DNA of 24,391 nucleotides from PALSA-1006 sp964532405. GTDB taxonomy: Bacteria; Pseudomonadota; Gammaproteobacteria; Burkholderiales; Gallionellaceae. Below are positions 1 to 5,625 of the stretch, piece after piece (the stretch's first letter is position 1; each line of letters opens with the position of its first letter). The stretch covers positions 1 to 24,391 of the forward strand of contig CAZHIC010000034.1 in NCBI GenBank assembly GCA_964532405.1. Direction: 5' to 3'. The notes under the pieces were generated by a model. It did not search any database. It was given only the letters and a program-made list of their open reading frames with translations, and had not been told where the DNA came from. The translations under genes and the position numbers were made by a program.

Positions 1-123
1 ATCGGTTCGGGCATGAATGAGGAACGAAAATCTCTAATGGACAATCTGGGTTTAAATGAGTTGTGGACGGACTGTTTCGATCTAGCCATAGGAGGCTGCC
101 AAGCCGCAATCGCTGTGGCATAA
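1..123 (+). CDS. C-terminal end of an unidentified protein (partial)
   Basis: Frame 1 is open from the first base to a TAA at 121-123, giving 40 residues that end in CQAAIAVA. The protein begins outside the window, so length and family cannot be judged, and I do not recognise the fragment. It stops 28 bases before leuC. No terminator hairpin is visible in between, so it may be co-transcribed with leuC, or leuC may have a promoter inside it. With only 40 codons, an accidental open frame cannot be excluded. Confidence 0.4.
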   Translation: MGSGMNEERKSLMDNLGLNELWTDCFDLAIGGCQAAIAVA

Positions 124-151
124 TCGCCAGCCCCGCGCAGGTAAATAAATA

Positions 152-1555
152 ATGGACGCTCAAACTCTTTACGACAAACTTTGGAACAGTCATCTGGTTC
201 GCACCGAGCCGGATGGGACTGCATTGATTTATATCGACCGCCATCTGGTGCACGAAGTGACCAGCCCGCAAGCCTTTGAGGGCATGAAGCTGGCACAGCG
301 CAAGCCGTGGCGCACGGGCTCCATGCTGGCGGTGCCGGATCACAACGTGCCGACCACCCAGCGCAGCGGCGGCATCGCCGACCCGATTGCGCGCCTGCAA
401 GTGGAAACGCTGGATGCGAATTGTGCGGAATTCGGCGTGACAGAGTTCAAAATGAACGACCCGCGTCAAGGTATCGTGCATGTGATCGGCCCGGAACAGG
501 GCGCGACACTGCCGGGCATGACGGTGGTGTGCGGCGATTCGCATACCAGCACGCACGGTGCGTTCGGGGCGTTGGCGCACGGTATCGGCACCTCCGAGGT
601 CGAGCATGTGATGGCGACGCAGTGTCTGGTGGCGAAGAAATCCAAGGCGATGCTGGTGCAGGTGGACGGTGCGCTACGCAAAGGCGTGACGGCGAAGGAC
701 ATCGCGCTGGCAGTCATTGGGAAAATCGGCACGGCGGGCGGCACGGGTTTCGCCATCGAGTTCGGCGGCTCGGCGGTTCGCGCATTGAGCATGGAAGCGC
801 GCATGACTTTGTGCAACATGGCGATTGAGGCAGGCGCGCGCGCGGGCATGGTGGCGGCAGACGAAACCACTTTTGCGTACTGCAAAGGTCGCCCATTCGC
901 GCCGCAAGGCGAGCAATGGGACAAAGCGGTGGCGTACTGGCGCACTTTGCACAGCGATGTGGGCGCGAAGTTCGATGCGGCGGTGGAATTGGATGCCGCA
1001 CAGATCAAGCCGCAAGTGACTTGGGGTACATCGCCGGAGATGGTGCTGGCGGTGGATGGGCGCGTGCCTGACCCTGCCAATATCAGCGATGCGGTTAAAC
1101 GTGGCGACACCGAGCGCGCTCTGCAATACATGGGGTTGATGGCCAATACGCCCATCACCGAGATCGAGATCGACAAGGTGTTCATCGGCTCCTGCACCAA
1201 CGGGCGCATCGAGGATATGCGCGCGGCGGCAGCGATCGCCAAGGGCAAGAAAGTCGCGCCGAACGTGATGTTGGCGATGGTGGTTCCGGGCTCCGGCTTG
1301 GTCAAAGCGCAGGCGGAGCAAGAAGGCTTGGACAAGATTTTCATCGACGCGGGTTTCGAGTGGCGCGACCCCGGCTGCTCGATGTGTTTGGCGATGAATG
1401 AGGATAGGCTGGCGCCGGGCGAGCGTTGCGCTTCAACTTCCAACCGCAACTTCGAGGGGCGGCAGGGGCAGGGCGGACGCACGCATCTGGTGAGCCCGGA
1501 GATGGCTGCGGCTGCGGCGATTGCGGGGCATTTCGTGGATGTCAGCAATGCTTAG
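152..1555 (+). CDS. leuC: 3-isopropylmalate dehydratase large subunit LeuC
   Basis: The 467-residue product is the large subunit of isopropylmalate isomerase. With LeuD it converts 2-isopropylmalate to 3-isopropylmalate in cytoplasmic leucine synthesis. It belongs to the aconitase superfamily. The signature GDSHTSTHGAFGALAHGIGT is present. The three cysteines expected to hold the [4Fe-4S] cluster are visible: C348 in GSCTNGR, then C409 and C412 in DPGCSMCLAMNED. The C-terminal block STSNRNFEGRQG is also typical, and the length fits the family (about 465-475). The start is the first ATG of the frame, preceded only by a weak purine stretch. The stop overlaps the next small gene, which separates leuC from leuD. 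The gene looks intact. Confidence 0.97.
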   Translation: MDAQTLYDKLWNSHLVRTEPDGTALIYIDRHLVHEVTSPQAFEGMKLAQRKPWRTGSMLAVPDHNVPTTQRSGGIADPIARLQVETLDANCAEFGVTEFKMNDPRQGIVHVIGPEQGATLPGMTVVCGDSHTSTHGAFGALAHGIGTSEVEHVMATQCLVAKKSKAMLVQVDGALRKGVTAKDIALAVIGKIGTAGGTGFAIEFGGSAVRALSMEARMTLCNMAIEAGARAGMVAADETTFAYCKGRPFAPQGEQWDKAVAYWRTLHSDVGAKFDAAVELDAAQIKPQVTWGTSPEMVLAVDGRVPDPANISDAVKRGDTERALQYMGLMANTPITEIEIDKVFIGSCTNGRIEDMRAAAAIAKGKKVAPNVMLAMVVPGSGLVKAQAEQEGLDKIFIDAGFEWRDPGCSMCLAMNEDRLAPGERCASTSNRNFEGRQGQGGRTHLVSPEMAAAAAIAGHFVDVSNA

Positions 1556-1784
1556 TCTTATGAGGATGGTCACGATCTTGTCGATGGTTGTTTTCATGCT
1601 GGTCGGCTGCAGTACCTTCGAATCAATGAAGGGAAGCACTTCGAAAGAGCGCGTGGCTGGAGGTGTAAAAAAAGATGCCAAGGCGACAGGCGATGCCGTC
1701 GAACGGGGCGCGCATGAAGTGGGCGGTGCGCTTGGCAAGGCGTTTAAACATGGCGGTGAGAAACTGGAAGAAGTTTCCAAATAA
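1548..1784 (+). CDS. small entericidin-like lipoprotein
   Basis: The product is a 78-residue lipoprotein precursor if it starts at ATG 1548, which overlaps the leuC stop. ATGs at 1560 and 1566 are in-frame alternatives. A short hydrophobic signal ends in the lipobox LVGC (C21 from the first ATG), followed by CSTFESM, so the mature protein should be lipidated at that Cys. The mature part is small, charged and rich in Lys, Gly and Ala, including VKKDAKATGDAVERGAHEVG, which resembles the amphipathic tail of entericidin-type lipoproteins. A small entericidin-like gene between leuC and leuD is, from memory, common in betaproteobacteria. The protein is somewhat longer than classical EcnA/EcnB (about 40-50 residues), so the family call is by resemblance. 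No function is evident. Confidence 0.75.
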   Translation: MLSLMRMVTILSMVVFMLVGCSTFESMKGSTSKERVAGGVKKDAKATGDAVERGAHEVGGALGKAFKHGGEKLEEVSK

Positions 1785-1797
1785 TGGATAAATGATG

Positions 1798-2436
1798 ATG
1801 CAAAAATTTACACAACTCGATGGCTTGGTCGTGCCGTTGGATAGAGCCAACGTGGATACCGATGCGATCATCCCCAAGCAGTTTTTGAAGTCGATCAAGC
1901 GTTCCGGTTTCGGCCCGAACGCGTTTGACGAGTGGCGTTATCTGGATCACGGCGAGCCGGGCATGGATAACAGCAAACGCCCGCTCAATAAGGACTTTGT
2001 GCTGAACCAGCCGCGCTACCAAGGCGCGCAGATTTTGCTGGCACGCGAGAACTTCGGTTGCGGCTCGTCGCGCGAGCATGCGCCCTGGGCGCTGGAGGAT
2101 TTTGGTTTCCGCGTCATCATCGCGCCCAGCTTCGCCGACATTTTCTTCAACAACTGTTTCAAGAACGGTGTGTTGCCGATCAAGCTGGATACAGCGAAAG
2201 TGGATGCGCTGTTCAAGGCGGTGGAAGCCAACGTCGGCTACAAGCTGGAGGTCGATCTGGAGCAGCAACGCATCACCGCAGCGGACGGCACGGTATACCA
2301 ATTTGAAGTGGATGCGCATCGCAAACATTGTCTGCTGAACGGATTGGACGACATCGGGCTGACTTTGCAGCATGTGGGCGACATCAAGGCGTTCGAGGAA
2401 AAACACCGTGCGGCACAGCCGTGGCTGTTTGCGTAA
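1798..2436 (+). CDS. leuD: 3-isopropylmalate dehydratase small subunit LeuD
   Basis: The 212-residue product is the swivel-domain subunit that completes the LeuCD isomerase. Family hallmarks are clear: LDRANVDTDAIIPKQFLK near the N-terminus, LLARENFGCGSSREHAPWAL around residues 80-100, IIAPSFADIFFNN, and a C-terminal NGLDDIGLTLQH. The length matches the usual 200-215. Three ATGs lie in a row (1792, 1795, 1798). The third is chosen because a GGAT Shine-Dalgarno-like stretch lies about 8 bases upstream of it but only 2 bases from the first. The gene follows the lipoprotein gene by 13 bases. Its stop is one base from the next start at 2438, so the inserted toxin-antitoxin pair is probably transcribed with it. 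Confidence 0.97.
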   Translation: MQKFTQLDGLVVPLDRANVDTDAIIPKQFLKSIKRSGFGPNAFDEWRYLDHGEPGMDNSKRPLNKDFVLNQPRYQGAQILLARENFGCGSSREHAPWALEDFGFRVIIAPSFADIFFNNCFKNGVLPIKLDTAKVDALFKAVEANVGYKLEVDLEQQRITAADGTVYQFEVDAHRKHCLLNGLDDIGLTLQHVGDIKAFEEKHRAAQPWLFA

Positions 2437-2437
2437 C

Positions 2438-2728
2438 ATGAGATTGGCGGAAGAAGAACAATTGCTCATTAAACGCATCATCACCAATGCTTTTGGCGAT
2501 GATGCGAGTATTTGGCTGTTTGGGTCCCGCGTGGACGACAGCAAACGCGGCGGAGACGTCGATCTATTTGTAGTTCCCGCGCAGAACGAGAGCCTGTTTG
2601 AAAAACGAATCACTTGTTTGGGGAGGTTGGAGGCTGCATTACCCTATCCAGTTGACTTGATAGTGAATGAGCCGGGACGGGATTTGCCGGTTTACCGTAT
2701 TGCCCAAACGCAGGGTGTCAGGCTGTGA
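2438..2728 (+). CDS. mntA: MNT-type nucleotidyltransferase, antitoxin of a HEPN/MNT pair
   Basis: The 96-residue product has a minimal nucleotidyltransferase fold. The catalytic motif reads GSRVDDSKRGGDVDLFV, with G29-S30 and the metal-binding pair D40 and D42 (GSx9DxD). In studied MntA/HepT systems the MNT protein neutralises the HEPN RNase toxin by transferring AMP to a tyrosine next to the RNase motif. The partner here carries that tyrosine. The ATG at 2438 is one base past the leuD stop and is preferred to the upstream start at 2372, which lies inside leuD. The end overlaps the toxin gene as GTGA, suggesting coupled translation. The assignment as antitoxin comes from family knowledge and gene order, not from any test of this locus. 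Confidence 0.85.
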   Translation: MRLAEEEQLLIKRIITNAFGDDASIWLFGSRVDDSKRGGDVDLFVVPAQNESLFEKRITCLGRLEAALPYPVDLIVNEPGRDLPVYRIAQTQGVRL

Positions 2729-3192
2729 ACACCGACCTTATTAAGGCGTTACGCGCAAAACTCCAGCAATTGGAAAAAATGCGGCGTCATCTGACCTATT
2801 CACATGACAAGATTGTTGCCTGGTGGCGAGTGGATGCAAATTTTGATGAATGGAACGAGGATCAACTCGAATCCCTAGCTGCTTTTAAGGGACGATTTTC
2901 CGAGTTTCAGGATCATCTGGCATCGACGATGAAGCTCATTGCGCTCATTGAAGGAGAAGACACGCGACAATTCACTTATGTGCTTAACTACATGGTGAAA
3001 TTGTATATACTTGACGGGGCGGATGAGTGGTTGAAGGTCCGTAGCCTAAGAAATGCCGCGACTCATGATTACACGGAATCAGAAGAAACCAAGGCTCTGC
3101 ATTTCCACGGGCTGCTAGCACATACACATTATCTTTATAACACTCTGGATGGATTGGTGCGTTTTACAGCTGCGGCTTACCCGGAAAAATAA
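2725..3192 (+). CDS. hepT: HEPN-domain RNase toxin, HepT-like
   Basis: The 155-residue, largely helical product carries the HEPN RNase motif Rx4HxY as RNAATHDY: R109, H114 and Y116. R and H are the catalytic pair of HEPN RNases. The tyrosine two residues later is the residue AMPylated by MntA in characterised systems. The gene starts with GTG, and its stop-start overlap (GTGA) with the nucleotidyltransferase gene is the usual layout for this toxin-antitoxin class. The length is slightly above that of many HepT proteins (about 110-150). The motif is intact, so the toxin should be active unless modified. The gene ends 15 bases before leuB, inside what would otherwise be a leuCDB run. Confidence 0.85.
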   Translation: MNTDLIKALRAKLQQLEKMRRHLTYSHDKIVAWWRVDANFDEWNEDQLESLAAFKGRFSEFQDHLASTMKLIALIEGEDTRQFTYVLNYMVKLYILDGADEWLKVRSLRNAATHDYTESEETKALHFHGLLAHTHYLYNTLDGLVRFTAAAYPEK

Positions 3193-3207
3193 CGGAAATT
3201 ATTCATT

Positions 3208-4272
3208 ATGAAAATTGCAGTATTGCCGGGTGACGGCATCGGATCGGAGATTGTCGCGCAAGCGGTGAAGGTGTTGGAGGCGTTGCGTGGTGACGGTTTG
3301 AAGGTCGAGTTGGAATACGCGCACATCGGCGGCGCGGGTTACGATGCGAATGGCGATCCGTTTCCTGCCGCGACCGAAAAGTTGGCGCTCGCATCTGACG
3401 CAATACTGTTGGGTGCTGTGGGTGGTTATCAATACGACACATTGCCTCGTCCCATGCGTCCCGAGCAAGGCTTGTTGCGCATCCGCAAAGGCTTGGGCTT
3501 GTTCGCCAACTTGCGTCCGGCGATCGTTTATCCCGAGCTGGTGAATGCGTCGACGCTGCGCGCGGAGATCGTGTCCGGTCTGGACATCATGATTTTGCGC
3601 GAACTGACTGGCGACATCTACTTCGGTCAGCCGCGCGGTATTCGCATTCTGGACGACGGTGAGCGTCAAGGCTTCGACACTATGCATTACAACGAGTCGG
3701 AAGTGCGTCGCGTGGCGCATGTCGGTTTTCAGATCGCGATGAAGCGTAACAAGAAGTTGTGTTCGGTGGACAAGGCCAATGTGCTCGACACCAGCATGTT
3801 CTGGCGCGAGATCGTGACAGAAGTGGCGAAGGTGTACCCAGAAGTCGCGCTGTCGCACATGTACGTGGACAATGCGGCGATGCAGCTGGTGCGCGCGCCC
3901 AAACAGTTCGATGTGATACTGACCGGCAACATCTTCGGCGACATTTTGTCGGATGAGGCGTCGATGCTGACAGGTTCCATCGGCATGTTGCCCTCCGCGT
4001 CGTTGGATGCGAATAACAAAGGCCTGTACGAGCCATGCCACGGCTCTGCGCCGGACATCGCGGGCAAGGACATCGCTAATCCGTTGGCGACGATCCTGTC
4101 GGTGGCGATGATGATGCAGTACACGTTTGAACGTGCCGACATCGCGCAACGCATTGAAGCGGCCGTGCGCAAGGTGTTGCAGCAGGGGTTGCGCACTGCT
4201 GATATTTACGAAGCCGGTATGCAGAAGGTTGGCTGTGCTGCGATGGGCGATGCGGTGGTTAAGGCTTTGTAA
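3208..4272 (+). CDS. leuB: 3-isopropylmalate dehydrogenase LeuB
   Basis: The 354-residue product oxidises and decarboxylates 3-isopropylmalate with NAD to give 2-ketoisocaproate, the third step of leucine synthesis. The N-terminal MKIAVLPGDGIGSEI is typical. Substrate-binding arginines are visible in LLRIRKGLGLFANLRP and LRELTGDIYFGQPRG. The metal-site region NIFGDILSDEASMLTGSIGM and the nucleotide-binding GLYEPCHGSAPDIAGKDIAN are complete. The length is normal. The ATG at 3208 has a weak upstream purine stretch (acgga). The gene lies 15 bases after the HEPN toxin gene and is followed by a GTGAAA-rich palindrome before asd. Confidence 0.97.
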   Translation: MKIAVLPGDGIGSEIVAQAVKVLEALRGDGLKVELEYAHIGGAGYDANGDPFPAATEKLALASDAILLGAVGGYQYDTLPRPMRPEQGLLRIRKGLGLFANLRPAIVYPELVNASTLRAEIVSGLDIMILRELTGDIYFGQPRGIRILDDGERQGFDTMHYNESEVRRVAHVGFQIAMKRNKKLCSVDKANVLDTSMFWREIVTEVAKVYPEVALSHMYVDNAAMQLVRAPKQFDVILTGNIFGDILSDEASMLTGSIGMLPSASLDANNKGLYEPCHGSAPDIAGKDIANPLATILSVAMMMQYTFERADIAQRIEAAVRKVLQQGLRTADIYEAGMQKVGCAAMGDAVVKAL

Positions 4273-4275
4273 GGC

Positions 4276-4373
4276 ATGTGAAACGTGTGATGTCGTGAAA
4301 CGTGAAGAGAAACCTGTGAAAGGTGAAACGAAAAAACGGTTCTACGCTTCACCTTTCACGTTTTACATTTCAC
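4276..4373. repeat. GTGAAA-rich imperfect palindrome between leuB and asd
   Basis: This spacer is built from repeated units of the form GTGAAACG, GTGAAAGG and GTGAAGAG on the left, and their reverse complements (TTTCACG, TTTCAC) on the right. The core is an almost perfect 15-bp inverted repeat, 4316-4330 against 4345-4359, with one mismatch and a 14-base loop. The outer arms (near 4278-4308 and 4360-4373) pair imperfectly. No T tract follows, so it is not a standard terminator. It could be a transcript-stabilising or attenuating hairpin, or a dispersed intergenic repeat. Confidence 0.7.
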
Positions 4374-4394
4374 AATTTAGGTGAGGATGCAAAG

Positions 4395-5498
4395 ATGCGA
4401 GTAGGTCTAATCGGTTGGCGCGGCATGGTGGGCTCGGTACTCATGCAGCGCATGCGTGAAGAAAAGGATTTTGATCTGATCGATGCGGTGTTCTTCACTA
4501 CCTCTAATGTCGGTGGCGAAGCGCCAGCCGAAGGACGCGGCGTGCCGTTGAAAGACGCGCACGAGCTGAATGCACTGAAGGCGATGGATGCCATCATCTC
4601 CTGTCAGGGAGGCGATTACACCACCGAGATATTCCCCAAGTTGCGCGCGGCTGGCTGGCAGGGATACTGGATCGACGCGGCTTCCACGCTGCGCATGGAA
4701 GATGATGCGGTCATCATCCTCGATCCGGTCAATCTCAGTCTCATCAAGAAATCGTTGGCGAACGGCGGCAAGAGTTTTATTGGCGGCAACTGTACTAACA
4801 GTATTTTACTGATGGGCTTGGGTGGCTTGTTCCATGCGGGGCTGGTGGAGTGGGTGTCGTCCATGACTTATCAGGCGGCCAGCGGTGCGGGCGCGCAGAA
4901 CATGCGCGAGCTGCTAAACCAGATGGGGGTGGCTCACGCTTGCGTGGCCGATCTGCTGGCCGATCCGACATCGGCAATTCTGGAAATAGACCGTCGCTTG
5001 GCGGAGAAGCTGCGCTCGGCTGAGATGCCCACCGAGAATTTCGGCGCGCCATTGGCGGGCAGCCTGATTCCGTGGATCGACAAACAGCTCGATAACGGGC
5101 AATCGAAGGAAGAGTGGAAAGGGCAAGCCGAGGTTAACAAAATATTGGGGACGAGCAAACGTATTCCGGTGGATGGTCTGTGTGTGCGCATCGGTGCGAT
5201 GCGTTGTCATAGCTTAGCGTTGACCCTCAAGTTGAACCGGGATGTCCCGTTGAGCGAGATCGAAGCACTCATCAAAGGCGGTAATCCGTGGGTCAAGTTC
5301 GTGCCGAATGAGCGCAGCATCAGCGTGCGCGAGCTGACGCCGGTCGCAGTGACCGGCAAGCTGGACATCGCGGTCGGCCGAGTGCGTAAAATGGAACTGG
5401 GAGCCGAGTATGTAAGTGCTTTCGTTTGTGGCGACCAACTGTTGTGGGGGGCGGCGGAGCCATTGCGGCGCATGCTGCGTATTCTGTTGGATAAGTAA
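4395..5498 (+). CDS. asd: aspartate-semialdehyde dehydrogenase
   Basis: The 367-residue product reduces aspartyl phosphate to aspartate semialdehyde with NADPH. This is the branch point to lysine, diaminopimelate, threonine and methionine. The nucleotide-binding loop GLIGWRGMVGS is at residues 4-14. The catalytic cysteine is C133 in FIGGNCTNS, followed by the active-site stretch YQAASGAGAQNMREL. Length and motifs match the Gram-negative Asd class. The ATG at 4395 is chosen because AGGTGAGG lies about 8 bases upstream. An in-frame upstream start at 4323 would place the repeat spacer inside the coding region. The gene lies in the conserved leuB-asd-fimV order. Confidence 0.95.
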   Translation: MRVGLIGWRGMVGSVLMQRMREEKDFDLIDAVFFTTSNVGGEAPAEGRGVPLKDAHELNALKAMDAIISCQGGDYTTEIFPKLRAAGWQGYWIDAASTLRMEDDAVIILDPVNLSLIKKSLANGGKSFIGGNCTNSILLMGLGGLFHAGLVEWVSSMTYQAASGAGAQNMRELLNQMGVAHACVADLLADPTSAILEIDRRLAEKLRSAEMPTENFGAPLAGSLIPWIDKQLDNGQSKEEWKGQAEVNKILGTSKRIPVDGLCVRIGAMRCHSLALTLKLNRDVPLSEIEALIKGGNPWVKFVPNERSISVRELTPVAVTGKLDIAVGRVRKMELGAEYVSAFVCGDQLLWGAAEPLRRMLRILLDK

Positions 5499-5510
5499 TT
5501 CGCCGTCAGA

Positions 5511-5550
5511 TAAGTTCGATTTATAAATTGGCGGTTAACGTACGAACTTA
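5511..5550. repeat. 8-bp perfect inverted repeat upstream of fimV
   Basis: TAAGTTCG at 5511-5518 is the exact reverse complement of CGAACTTA at 5543-5550, with 24 AT-rich bases between. It lies 12 bases after the asd stop and about 75 bases before the fimV start. It lacks a T tract. It could be an operator-like site or a weak hairpin, and chance is possible. Confidence 0.4.
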
Positions 5551-5625
5551 AAGAGAAGGTGAGCTTGCATCACTAACTCCATGATGTTAATCTGAATAAC
5601 GTCTGAAAAATAAAAGGGTGGCAGC

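Noticed and set aside
1744..2613. 289-codon open frame on the - strand across leuD and mntA
   Set aside because: It lies opposite two well-recognised genes. Long antisense frames are common in GC-rich coding DNA of this type.
3199..4149. 316-codon open frame on the - strand opposite leuB
   Set aside because: The His/Arg/Gln-rich translation is typical of an antisense shadow, and leuB is intact on the + strand.
4323..4394. Upstream in-frame start for asd
   Set aside because: It would translate the palindromic spacer. The strong AGGTGAGG sits before ATG 4395, and the family N-terminus starts at MRVGLIGWRG.
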